64,000 nucleotides of DNA from Streptomyces nojiriensis (GCF_017639205.1 NZ_CP071139.1:5455501-5519500); one strand, 5' to 3'. Shown: positions 8,156 to 15,816, counted from the stretch's first letter. The notes: generated by a model not told the origin, from the sequence alone. Numbers and translations are program-made.

Positions 8156-8914
8156 TCAGGCGTCGAAGTCGTACTCCAGCACGTAGGAAGCGGAGTCCAG
8201 CGTCATCTCGTTGATCTCCACAGCTCGCCCGCCCTCGGCGAACGCGGTGCGCACGATCTGGATGACAGGCGTGCCCAAGGAGAGCGCGAGCCGCTCGGCC
8301 TCACCGGCCGAGGGCATCCGGGAGCGGATCTCCTCCCGGAAATGCACGGGCGCATGCCCCAGCTCGGCCAGCCGCGCGTACGTTCCGCCGGGACCGGTGT
8401 CGGCCTGTGTGATGGCAGAGTCGCCGACGATGTCCGCCGGCAGGTACGACACCGCGAACAGCACGGGCTTGCCGTCAAGCACGAAGCGGCGGCTGCGGGC
8501 CCACACCTGAGTCCCTGCCGGAACACCGAGCGCGGCGCAGACGGGGCCGTCCGCCTCTTCTTCACGCACGTCGACCTGGTCGACTACCAGCTCCCGATCC
8601 TCGGAATCGGCGGACCAGACGGACCGCCCCGAGCCCCACTGCTCCCGCGCCAGCCGCTGGATACCGCGCCGCCGCAGAGGCGTGAACGCCCGGACGAACA
8701 CGCCGGCACCCTTTCGTGCCTCCGCAAGTCCTTCGTTCTGCAGTACGCCGAGGGCCTGACGTGCGGTCATCCGCGCGACCTCGTAGGTGGCCATGAGGTC
8801 GTTCTCACCCGGCAGACGGTCCCCCGGGCCGTACTCGCCCGCCTGAATAGCCGCCCTCAGCGCATCGGCGATCCGCTGGTATTTCGGCTGACGGGTGCTG
8901 CCCTGGCTGGTCAT
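8156..8914 (-). CDS. GntR-family transcriptional regulator (HutC/UTRA type)
   Basis: A 252-residue repressor-type regulator. The N-terminal winged helix-turn-helix has the GntR pattern (YQRIADALRAAIQAGEYGPGDRLPGENDLMATYEVARMTARQALGVL in sequence order). A UTRA effector-binding domain follows (residues about 95-250, including EEIRSRMPSAGEAERLAL and TPVIQIVRTAF). The ATG at 8914 is preferred over the GTG at 8926 because GAAGGAG lies about 11 bases before it and would abut the GTG. It is divergent from a two-gene cassette, and the region between them holds palindromes likely to be its operators. The ligand is unknown. Confidence 0.88.
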   Translation of the reverse strand: MTSQGSTRQPKYQRIADALRAAIQAGEYGPGDRLPGENDLMATYEVARMTARQALGVLQNEGLAEARKGAGVFVRAFTPLRRRGIQRLAREQWGSGRSVWSADSEDRELVVDQVDVREEEADGPVCAALGVPAGTQVWARSRRFVLDGKPVLFAVSYLPADIVGDSAITQADTGPGGTYARLAELGHAPVHFREEIRSRMPSAGEAERLALSLGTPVIQIVRTAFAEGGRAVEINEMTLDSASYVLEYDFDA

Positions 8915-8935
8915 GAAAACGATCACTCCTTCTCC

Positions 8936-9064
8936 TCTCTAGACACCCTAGGGCCAGAGGTGTGTCGCCGCATGCACCGGCACCGAGCCCCTTTTCCGCG
9001 AGATCTCTAGAGATGTATTGACGGATCGAGGTGGTGTCGGCTGTAGTGGATACATCTCTAGAGA
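8936..9064 (+). promoter_or_regulatory. Paired palindromic operators around a promoter (GntR control region)
   Basis: A perfect 12-base palindrome ATCTCTAGAGAT lies at 9003-9014 and a 10-base core of the same motif, TCTCTAGAGA, at 9055-9064. A half-match (TCTCTAGACA) begins near 8937 on the regulator side. Between the two palindromes is a -35-like TTGACG (9018-9023) with an 18-base spacer to TGTAGT (9042-9047). A dimer bound at both palindromes would cover the promoter of the small genes, and the half-match would serve autoregulation. Assignment to the adjacent GntR protein is inference. Confidence 0.7.
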
Positions 9065-9105
9065 GGCAGCCTTCGGGGTGGCCTCGCGAGTGAGGAGTGA
9101 TCTGT

Positions 9106-9261
9106 ATGTCGCAGCGCCGAGATGTTTTCACCGTCGACACGGACGACGCCCTCCCTGCGAGGGTGGCTGTCATACGCGAGCCCAGTGAAGATCTGCTGGG
9201 TCGGGCGCTGATCGGCTGGGAGCGCTTCCTCGGCACCCTGCGAGGGGTGTCCGATGAGTGA
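9106..9261 (+). CDS. Very small protein of the GntR-controlled cassette
   Basis: A 51-residue protein, MSQRRDVFTVDTDD ... ending FLGTLRGVSDE. The ATG at 9106 has GAGGAG at an 8-base spacing, a strong ribosome site. It is acidic and soluble, with no recognised domain. The stop overlaps the start of the next small gene by 8 bases, which argues that both are translated. It lies 42 bases after the second operator palindrome. Confidence 0.7.
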   Translation: MSQRRDVFTVDTDDALPARVAVIREPSEDLLGRALIGWERFLGTLRGVSDE

Positions 9262-9463
9262 GCGTTACGAATACGTGCCGCACCGACTCCTGCGTCGGCG
9301 CGTCCGCGACATCGCTTCGGGTGTCGAGGGTGAATTGATGGCCGTGATCAACGAGAACGTCTCGAATGCCGACATCGAGCACTGGATGGAGCTGGCTTAC
9401 ATCCGTGGCGCGTCCGGTCGGGAATTCACCACCTCGGTCGCCAACGTCGAGGCGGCGGACTGA
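9254..9463 (+). CDS. Small protein, second gene of the GntR-controlled cassette
   Basis: A 69-residue protein beginning MSERYEYVPHRLLRRRVRDI. It has a basic N-terminal patch and an acidic middle (ADIEHWMELAYIRG). No domain is recognised. The ATG lies within the end of the preceding ORF (8-base overlap), indicating translational coupling. The GntR regulator, operator pair and two tiny genes look like a self-contained module. Function cannot be stated. Confidence 0.7.
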   Translation: MSERYEYVPHRLLRRRVRDIASGVEGELMAVINENVSNADIEHWMELAYIRGASGREFTTSVANVEAAD

Positions 9464-9795
9464 CGATTCGTCGGCTCTCCAGCGGGTGCCTGGTCCGTCT
9501 GGCGACTGCACTCAGCCAAGCCGATGTGTACTCGGGCTTGGGTGTGGAGGTACTCACGGGGGTGACAAGAGGACGGCCACGGTCGCGCAGGCCCGGCAGC
9601 AATCGGACCCGAGGCGAGTTATCAGTGGCCATTCAGCCCCGGATGGTCGCCGGACGCTGAGACGTGGGGAGCGCGTAGCAATGTGGTGCGCTCCCCCCGA
9701 CGCGGGCCCCGGTCTGGATGGGCCCCGCCTCCCGCTCGTCCCCCAAATCCGACCAGGCAGCACATCTCTGATGCTGCCCGAGCGGCTCCCGCCTT
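9464..9795. other. Intergenic stretch, hairpin only
   Basis: About 330 bases between the small-gene cassette and the SEDS gene (tail to tail). Open frames here are low-complexity shadows of the neighbouring gene. The only structure seen is an inverted repeat (9666-9674 and 9688-9696) with a 13-base loop, which could terminate transcription from either side. Confidence 0.5.
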
Positions 9796-11190
9796 TCACA
9801 CCCGCACCACCGGGGTGATCGTCGTTTCCGCCGGGCCGTGGGTGTCCGCCTCGCGTTGGCGTTCCGCGCTGTCGCTGATGCGCAGGAGCAGCGCGATCAT
9901 GATCCAGTTGGCCAGGAGGGATGAGCCGCCCTTGGCCAGGAAGGGCAGCGCCTTGCCCGTCAGGGGGATCAGGCCCGTCACGCCGCCCGCGACCACGAAG
10001 ACCTGCAGGGCCAGCGCCGCCGCAAGGCCCACCGCGAGCAGCTTGCCGAACGGGTCGCGGGCCCCGAGGGCCATCCGCAGCCCCCGCTGTACGAGGAGCG
10101 CGTAGAGGATCAGTACGGCCATGACTCCGGCCAGGCCCAGCTCCTCGCCCACCGTGGTCAGGATGAAGTCGCTGCGCCCCGCGAACGCGATCAGCTCGGG
10201 GTGGCCCATGCCGAGGCCCGTGCCGGAGACGCCGCCCGTGCCGAAGCTGAAGAGCGCCTGCGCCGACTGGTCCGAGGTGACTCCGGCCGGCCGGTTCTCC
10301 CAGTAGTACGACAGCGGGTTGAGCCACGCGGCCACGCGGGCCTTGACGTGCGGCTCCGTCGAACCGACCACGAAGGCGCCCGCCGAGGCCATGACCAGGC
10401 CGCAGACGATCCAGCTGGTGCGTTCGGTGGCGACGTACAGCATCACCACGAACACCCCGAAGAAGATCAGCGAGGTGCCGAGGTCGCGTTCGAAGACCAG
10501 GACCAGCATCGAGACGATCCACACCGTGACGATCGGGCCGAGCTGGCGCATCGGGGGCAGTCGCATGCCGAGGAACCTGCGGCCCGTCAGGGCCAGCGAG
10601 TCCCGGTGGATGACCAGGTAGCCGGCGAAGAAGATCGCGATCATGATCTTCACGAACTCGCCGGGCTGCAGCGAGAAGCCGAAGAGTTTGATCCAGCGCT
10701 TCGCGCCGTAGGTGTCCGCACCGAAGAAGGCGGGCGCGATCAGCAGCACCAGCGCGACGGCCATGTTGATGTAGATGAACCGTTGCAGCAGCCGGTGGTC
10801 GCGCAGCAGCGCCAGCACCAGCAGGCAGGCGGCGATCCCGACGACCGTCCACATCAGCTGGCCGGGGGCGTTCGCGTCCGAGTTGTAGCGCTCGATGTAG
10901 CCCTGGTCGAGGCGGTGCAGCAGCACCAGACCGAGGCCGGTCAGCAGCATGGCGAGCGGGAAGATCAGCGGGTCGGCGTAGGCGGCGAACCGGCGTACGC
11001 CCAGATGCCCCACCAGCGACAGCAGGGTCATGCTGATGGTGAAGTCGACGAATTTGGGCGGCAGCTCGCCGTTCATGGCGAGGCCCGCGGCGGCGTGGCC
11101 GAAGACGGCGATGGCGATGACGAAGGCCAGGAGCAGCGCCTCGGTGCGGCGGCGGGCGACCGCCGACGTCAGGGGTTTCAGTCCACGCAC
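9796..11190 (-). CDS. SEDS-family peptidoglycan glycosyltransferase (FtsW/RodA/SpoVE-like)
   Basis: A 464-residue polytopic membrane protein with about ten membrane segments. It carries the SEDS signatures: SDFILTTVGEELGLAG (canonical TDFIFAVIGEELG region) and GLIPLTGKALPFLAKGGSSLLANW (canonical GLLPVTGIPLPFISYGGSS). SEDS proteins polymerise lipid II together with a class B penicillin-binding protein. None is adjacent here, which makes this an orphan copy in addition to the chromosomal FtsW and RodA expected elsewhere. The GTG start overlaps the end of an upstream coding remnant by 13 bases. Genes upstream on the same strand encode a two-component system that may control it. Confidence 0.88.
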   Translation of the reverse strand: MRGLKPLTSAVARRRTEALLLAFVIAIAVFGHAAAGLAMNGELPPKFVDFTISMTLLSLVGHLGVRRFAAYADPLIFPLAMLLTGLGLVLLHRLDQGYIERYNSDANAPGQLMWTVVGIAACLLVLALLRDHRLLQRFIYINMAVALVLLIAPAFFGADTYGAKRWIKLFGFSLQPGEFVKIMIAIFFAGYLVIHRDSLALTGRRFLGMRLPPMRQLGPIVTVWIVSMLVLVFERDLGTSLIFFGVFVVMLYVATERTSWIVCGLVMASAGAFVVGSTEPHVKARVAAWLNPLSYYWENRPAGVTSDQSAQALFSFGTGGVSGTGLGMGHPELIAFAGRSDFILTTVGEELGLAGVMAVLILYALLVQRGLRMALGARDPFGKLLAVGLAAALALQVFVVAGGVTGLIPLTGKALPFLAKGGSSLLANWIMIALLLRISDSAERQREADTHGPAETTITPVVRV

Positions 11191-11399
11191 GGGACGCCGC
11201 CACCGTCCTTGGGGGCGGACGGGGAGGGTGAGGACGAGGGCGGGGGTGAGGACGTGGCGCCCGGTGCGCCGGGGTCAGCGGAAGCTTCGGGTCCGATCTG
11301 CTCGGCAATGAGGCGCTTTATCTTCATATCTTCTACGACGTTGATGTCCTCCCCATGGTTCCTTCCGAAACCTTCGATGGGAAGTGTCGTGAATTGCAC
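11178..11399 (-). pseudogene. Coding remnant, possible LCP-family C-terminal fragment
   Basis: A 73-codon reading frame, VQFTTLPIEGFGRNHGEDIN followed by helix-like VVEDMKIKRLIAEQIG, then a Ser/Pro tail. The opening resembles the last strand and helix of LytR-CpsA-Psr (LCP) wall-polymer ligases, and a Ser/Pro tail is common in secreted Streptomyces proteins. The frame stays open upstream to the end of the kinase gene but shows no membrane or catalytic part. The simplest reading is the 3' end of a gene whose 5' part was deleted. It overlaps the SEDS start by 13 bases, so translation may still feed into that gene. The family match is weak. Confidence 0.4.
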
Positions 11400-11493
11400 C
11401 TTCCCGCCGGACGGATTCCGATCCCTCGTCCGTGACCACGTCCTGCGTGGCGGTCGGTGAAGGTCCCGGCCGAGTTCAGCCTCCTCCGGAGCG

Positions 11494-12840
11494 CTACGGG
11501 ATGCGCAGCACCAGCCGCGCGCCCCCGGCGGGCGCCGACAGCGCGTGGACGTCGCCCCCGTGCGCCCGCGCGATCTCCCGGGCGATGGCCAGGCCCAGCC
11601 CGGTGCCGCCGCTGGCCCGGCCGCGGTCCGCGTCCAGCCGTACGAAGCGCTCGAAGACCCGGTCCCGGTCCGCCTCCGGGATGCCCGGGCCGTCGTCCGT
11701 GACCTCCAGCACCGCCCAGCCGTCGTGCGCCGCCGCCCGTACGGTCACCTCGGCGCGGGCGTACCGCACGGCGTTGTCCACGAGGTTGGCCAGCGCCCGC
11801 TCCAGCCACGCCGGGTCCCCCGAGGCCGGTACGGGAGCCTGCGCGTCCAGCCGTAGCGCGACCCGCGAGCCGACCCGCGAGGCGCTCCGGCGCGCCGCGT
11901 CCTCCGCGGCCAGCAGGGCCAGGTCCACCGGCTCGCTCCGCGGCGCCGACGCCGGTCCGCCGTCGAGGCGGGCCAGCAGCAGCAGGTCCGCCGCGATGGC
12001 CTGGAGCCGCTCGGTGTCGGCCAGCGCGGCCGCGACCGACTCCCGGTCGGGGCGGTCCATGGCGAGGGCCACCTCCAACCGGGACCGGACGGCGGCCAGC
12101 GGGTTGCGCAGCTCGTGGGAGGCGTCCGCGGTGAACTGCCGCTGCCGGGCGTCGGAACGCTCCAGCCGGTCGAGGGTGTCGTTGACGGTCCGGGCCAGCC
12201 GTGCGATCTCGTCCGCCCCGCCCGGGTCCGGAACCCGCCGGTCCAGCTCGCTCGCCGTGACCGCCGCCAGTTCGGAGCGGATCGCGCTCACCGGGCGCAG
12301 CGCGCGGCCGGTCACCCACCAGGCCAGGGCCGCGGCGAAGCCGGTCAGCGGGGGCGCCCCCGCCAGCAGCCCGATCGCGACCGCCCGGGTCGCATCGTCC
12401 ACATCGCCGAGCACGGTCATTGCGTACACCGTGTGCGCCCCCGGCGCCTCGACGACGACCACCGCACGCCGTTCCCCGCCGGGGCGCGCGGGCGGGAGCA
12501 CGGACGACCGGGAGTCGTCGCCGGGGCCGGGCAGCGGAGCGCCGCCGAGGTCGGGGGTGTGCTTCGGGTCGCCGGTGCTGGCGACCGTCCGCCCGGCCGC
12601 GTCCCGTACGAGGACCAGGTCCACCCCGCTCTCGGGCGCGGGCAGCCGTCCGCCGGTCGGCAGGGTCCGGCTGTCGAGCTGGGCGGCGACCTTGCGGGCT
12701 GCGAGCTCCGCGCGGCCGGTGGTGTTGTCGAGGAGGTTGGCCCGTAGCAGGGCGTGCAGCCACAGCCCGCCGCCGGCGAGGACGGCGGCCATCGCGAGCG
12801 CGGCGGCCGCGGCGGTGCGCGCCCGGATGCCGCTAACCAC
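11494..12840 (-). CDS. Sensor histidine kinase (OmpR-type two-component system)
   Basis: A 448-residue membrane kinase. An N-terminal membrane segment (about residues 8-30) and a second near 155-178 flank an extracytoplasmic sensor region. A HAMP-like segment leads to the dimerisation helix with the phospho-acceptor H242 in ADASHELRNPLAAV. The ATPase domain shows NLVDNAVRYA (N box), DDGPGIPEADRDRVFERFVR (G1/F boxes) and GGTGLGLAI (G2). The GTG start lies inside the end of the regulator gene (8-base overlap), so the pair is coupled. The signal is unknown. Envelope stress is plausible given the SEDS gene downstream. Confidence 0.92.
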   Translation of the reverse strand: MVSGIRARTAAAAALAMAAVLAGGGLWLHALLRANLLDNTTGRAELAARKVAAQLDSRTLPTGGRLPAPESGVDLVLVRDAAGRTVASTGDPKHTPDLGGAPLPGPGDDSRSSVLPPARPGGERRAVVVVEAPGAHTVYAMTVLGDVDDATRAVAIGLLAGAPPLTGFAAALAWWVTGRALRPVSAIRSELAAVTASELDRRVPDPGGADEIARLARTVNDTLDRLERSDARQRQFTADASHELRNPLAAVRSRLEVALAMDRPDRESVAAALADTERLQAIAADLLLLARLDGGPASAPRSEPVDLALLAAEDAARRSASRVGSRVALRLDAQAPVPASGDPAWLERALANLVDNAVRYARAEVTVRAAAHDGWAVLEVTDDGPGIPEADRDRVFERFVRLDADRGRASGGTGLGLAIAREIARAHGGDVHALSAPAGGARLVLRIP

Positions 12841-13513
12841 CGTCGGGGGCCATCCGGTAGCCGGTCCCGTGGACGGTGCGGATCGAGCGGCGGCCGAAGG
12901 GCGCGTCGATCTTCTTGCGCAATGAGGAGACGTACACCTCCACGATGTTCGGGTCGATGCCGTGCGGGGTGTTCCAGACCTCGTCCAGGATGTCCTGCTT
13001 GGCGACTGCCCGGCCGGGCCGCTCCATCAGGCAGGCGAGGACGCCCAGTTCGCGGGCGGTCAGTTCGATGTCCCGGTCGCCGCGGCGGCAGCGGCGGCCC
13101 TGCGGGTCCAGGACGAGGTCGCCGGCCTGCAGGGTGCCGCGGTCGGGGGTGCCGGCGCGGCGGGCCAGCGCCCGGATCCGGGCGGCCAGGACCACGAAGG
13201 AGAACGGCTTGGTGAGGTAGTCGTCGGCGCCGGAGTCCAGGCCCTCGGCCTCGTCGTACTCGCCGTCGAGGGCGGTGAGCATCAGGACCGGGGTGGTGTC
13301 GCCGTGGGCGCGCATGCGGGTGCAGATCGCGTGGCCGCCGGGACCCGGGAGCATCAGGTCGAGGAGGACGACGTCGTACGGGCCGCCGGCGAGGGCGAGG
13401 TCGAGCCCGCGGTGGCCGTCGTGGGCGACGTCGACGCGGTGTCCGTCGGCGGAGAGGCCGCGCCGCAGGGATTCGGCGAGGCCTGCTTCGTCTTCGACCA
13501 CGAGGATGCGCAC
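12833..13513 (-). CDS. OmpR/PhoB-family response regulator
   Basis: A 226-residue regulator. The receiver domain starts MRILVVEDEAGLAESL, with the phospho-acceptor D52 in VVLLDLMLPG and the conserved Lys in YLTKPFSF. The C-terminal winged-helix domain (about 130-222) includes ELTARELGVLACLMERPGR and NIVEVYVSSLRKKI, typical of OmpR/PhoB. The GTG at 13513 gives the canonical receiver N-terminus. The upstream open frame is part of the repeat region and is not coding. It is the first gene of the leftward operon RR-HK-remnant-SEDS. Confidence 0.93.
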   Translation of the reverse strand: MRILVVEDEAGLAESLRRGLSADGHRVDVAHDGHRGLDLALAGGPYDVVLLDLMLPGPGGHAICTRMRAHGDTTPVLMLTALDGEYDEAEGLDSGADDYLTKPFSFVVLAARIRALARRAGTPDRGTLQAGDLVLDPQGRRCRRGDRDIELTARELGVLACLMERPGRAVAKQDILDEVWNTPHGIDPNIVEVYVSSLRKKIDAPFGRRSIRTVHGTGYRMAPDGG

Positions 13514-14096
13514 GGCTCCAGCGTCACATATCCCCTTCGGGCGGCCCCGCCGGATCGACGCCGAGCCCCTGCCCGGGCCCCTGCGGGGTGCTCGGCGGTG
13601 TGTTCGGCTCGGGTCGTGTGCCGGGCTCTGCCCGGACCCGCGCCTCAAACGCCGGCGGGGCTGGGTGTGGCGGGCTTGTCGGTTCGGGTCGGTCCGTGGG
13701 GCCGGGGCGGGGTGTCTCCTCGGCTCGGCGCGTGCTGCGTGTCTCGGTTGTGCCCGGTGGTCGCGCCTCGTCCTGCGGGGACACCCCGCCCCGTCCCCAC
13801 TCCCCTTCCGCCGTCGAAGCCCTGCCGTGGGGCGGGGACACGCAGGAGGGTCCCCGCAGGACGAGGCGCGACCACGGCCGCCTGGCCGGGACGAGCCCGA
13901 ACGCGCCGAGCCGAGGAGACCCTCGTGCGGGGCACCGCCCCACACCACCCAGCCCCGCCGGCGATTGAGGCGCCGCCCCGGCGGGGGCAGCCCGCGCCAT
14001 GAACTGCCGAGCCGCCCGCAGGGCACCCGGCCCCGGCGGGGGCAGCCCGCGCCGTGAACTGCCGAGCCGCCCGCAGGGCACCCCGCAGGGGAGGGG
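13514..14096. repeat. Repeat-filled intergenic region with a ~330 bp inverted repeat
   Basis: No gene is supported here. Three nested inverted pairs share nearly the same centre near 13812: 13641-13670 with 13943-13972 (about 30 bases, few mismatches and a 3-base indel), 13714-13733 with 13901-13920 (20 bases, perfect), and 13758-13781 with 13851-13874 (24 bases, perfect). The outer arms carry CTCAAACGCCGGCGGGGCTG, which I recall as a widespread Streptomyces intergenic repeat. The element could fold into a very long hairpin. It separates two leftward genes, so it may also terminate transcription. Confidence 0.85.
13976..14085 (+). repeat. 55-bp tandem direct repeat, two copies
   Basis: The unit beginning CCCCGGCGGGGGCAGCCCGC at 13976 recurs at 14031, a period of 55 bases. 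Roughly the first 50 bases are identical apart from one A/G difference near the centre (GCCATGAACTG against GCCGTGAACTG). It sits between the long inverted repeat and the following membrane-protein gene. No coding role is seen. Confidence 0.85.
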
Positions 14097-15137
14097 TCAC
14101 ACGGACGGGAGCGGGCCCCACGAGTTGGGGTCGCCGTCCGTCTGCGGCGGGCGGTTTCGGCGACGCCTGCGGCGGTCGAGGGCGTCGCGGGTGGCCGCGG
14201 TCAGGGCCCAGGCCGGGAACGCGAAGGCGGTCAGCCCCAGGCCTATGGGCGCGAGCGAGGTGGCGAAGTCCATCTGCACCGCGTGGTCGGCCGACCGCCC
14301 GCTGACGCGAGCGCGAACCCCGGCCACCGGTCGGTCGTCGAACGTGCCGTCGATCTTGATCCCGGGGAGGGTGAACGATCCGTCGGAGGTGGTGAAGTCC
14401 CCCGCGCAGGACATCGTCCGGTCCCCGTCGGAATCGACGTCGCTCCAGGTGCAGCGCTCCGCGCGGAACGTGCCGTCCACCCCCGTCAGTTGGGTGATCA
14501 GCCGCGGTACGGCCGTGTGACACGCGAAGACGCCGACGGCGATGCCGATGGCGATCGGTACGGCGTGGATCCATCGCACACCGGAGTTCGACCTGGTCAT
14601 ACCGGGGACAGTAGTGAGGTCGAACGGACGTGCGTATGATTTTTCGGGGACGGTCGCCGCGGCCGCGGCGGTATCGGCCCCCGGGGCCCTGCCCCGGCGG
14701 CGGCGTCGCACGCGGGCGAACAGGTCGAGAGTGGCGGCGACCAGGGCCCACAGCGGGTAGGCGAAGCCGAGCAGCCCGATGCCCAGCAGGGGCGCCAGCG
14801 ACATGAGCCCCGGCTGCACCGCCTCCTTGGCCGACGGTCCGCTGACCCGTGAGGCCACCGGTCCGGCCGGATCGGTCTCGAACAGCTCCTCGGCCGTGAT
14901 CCGGTGGATGGTGAACGATCCGTCGGCGGCGGTGAAGGAACCGGCGCACGCCCGCTGCGCCACCCCGTCGTAGTCCTTCTGCTCCCAGCACTGTTCCGCG
15001 CGGAAGGTGCCCTCCACCCCCGTCAGCTTGGTCATCAGTCGCGGTCCGGCCAACGAGAACGCGGAGATCCCGATCGCCAGACCGACGGCGATCGAAATGA
15101 TGTCGCGCCAGCGCAGTTCGGCGTTTCTCCAGCTCAT
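14097..15137 (-). CDS. Membrane protein with two tandem copies of one domain
   Basis: A 346-residue protein of two homologous halves. Each half has a membrane helix, a conserved PRL[MI]T[KQ]LTGV[ED]GTFRAE[QR]C motif, a Cys-containing CAG[SD]FT segment followed by DGSFT, an SG[PR]SA motif, and a second helix ending [PF]WALTAATRD-like before a basic stretch. The predicted layout is four membrane segments with two extracytoplasmic loops, each with a Cys pair that could form a disulfide. No known family is recognised. It starts with ATG and is divergent from groES. The spacing shares the groES promoter region. Confidence 0.8.
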   Translation of the reverse strand: MSWRNAELRWRDIISIAVGLAIGISAFSLAGPRLMTKLTGVEGTFRAEQCWEQKDYDGVAQRACAGSFTAADGSFTIHRITAEELFETDPAGPVASRVSGPSAKEAVQPGLMSLAPLLGIGLLGFAYPLWALVAATLDLFARVRRRRRGRAPGADTAAAAATVPEKSYARPFDLTTVPGMTRSNSGVRWIHAVPIAIGIAVGVFACHTAVPRLITQLTGVDGTFRAERCTWSDVDSDGDRTMSCAGDFTTSDGSFTLPGIKIDGTFDDRPVAGVRARVSGRSADHAVQMDFATSLAPIGLGLTAFAFPAWALTAATRDALDRRRRRRNRPPQTDGDPNSWGPLPSV

Positions 15138-15225
15138 GCGGTGGAGAGTAGCGATCCTGAGCCTGCGTGTGACCCCGGGGGGCGGTCTTGCGGATCCGGT
15201 CCGCGCAACGCCCGGGGGTCGGGAA

Positions 15226-15299
15226 TTGGCACTCCGCTTGACCGAGTGCTAATCGCCGGAATAGTCTCGCACCTGGCACTCACCCCCGGTGAGTGCCAA
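15226..15299 (+). promoter_or_regulatory. Two CIRCE operators upstream of groES-groEL1
   Basis: Two copies of the CIRCE heat-shock operator are present. The first is TTGGCACTC-N9-GAGTGCTAA at 15226-15252 and the second CTGGCACTC-N9-GAGTGCCAA at 15273-15299. CIRCE is bound by HrcA, which represses groE at normal temperature. A double site in front of groESL is the known actinobacterial arrangement. The promoter must lie around or between the two, about 100-150 bases before groES. Confidence 0.95.
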
Positions 15300-15395
15300 C
15301 ACAGCGACAGGCAGATCCGGCACCCGCGACGACGGATCGACCTGGTCGCCACCTCAGACAGTTAACCCCGGATCTCCGAAGGGGGAGGTCGGATC

Positions 15396-15704
15396 GTGAC
15401 GACCACCAGCTCCAAGGTTGCCATCAAGCCGCTTGAGGACCGCATTGTGGTCCAGCCGCTGGACGCCGAGCAGACCACGGCCTCCGGCCTGGTCATCCCG
15501 GACACCGCGAAGGAGAAGCCCCAGGAGGGCGTCGTCCTCGCGGTGGGCCCGGGTCGCTTCGAGGACGGCCAGCGTCTCCCGCTGGACGTCACCGTCGGCG
15601 ACATCGTGCTCTACAGCAAGTACGGCGGCACCGAAGTGAAGTACAGCGGCGAGGAGTACCTCGTCCTCTCGGCTCGCGACGTGCTCGCGATCGTCGAGAA
15701 GTAA
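15396..15704 (+). CDS. groES: Co-chaperonin GroES (Cpn10)
   Basis: A 102-residue co-chaperonin forming the heptameric lid of GroEL. It begins with GTG (MTTTSSKVAIKPLEDRIVVQ) and shows the GroES pattern, including the mobile-loop region AEQTTASGLVIPDTAKEKPQ and the roof/strand segment SKYGGTEVKYSGEEYLVLS. Length is normal. GGGGGAGG lies just upstream. It is the first gene of the HrcA-controlled groES-groEL1 operon. Confidence 0.98.
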   Translation: MTTTSSKVAIKPLEDRIVVQPLDAEQTTASGLVIPDTAKEKPQEGVVLAVGPGRFEDGQRLPLDVTVGDIVLYSKYGGTEVKYSGEEYLVLSARDVLAIVEK

Positions 15705-15726
15705 TTCTCTTCATCAGTACTGCTTT

Positions 15727-15779
15727 GAGCTGCGCCCCTGGTCACCCCGCTGATTGCCGGGCGGCGAGGGGCGCAGCTC
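15727..15779 (+). promoter_or_regulatory. Hairpin between groES and groEL1
   Basis: A 13-base perfect inverted repeat (15727-15739 and 15767-15779) with a 27-base loop lies in the 112-base groES-groEL1 spacer. It could be a partial terminator, an mRNA processing site or a stabiliser that sets different groES and groEL1 levels. The sequence shows the structure only. Confidence 0.75.
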
Positions 15780-15816
15780 GTTAAACCCGAGTTTTCGAGA
15801 GGGCTGAACCGCTCCC

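Noticed and set aside
13514..14096. Several 100-185-codon frames in the repeat region
   Set aside because: They run through inverted and tandem repeats, have no ribosome sites and no recognisable protein features.
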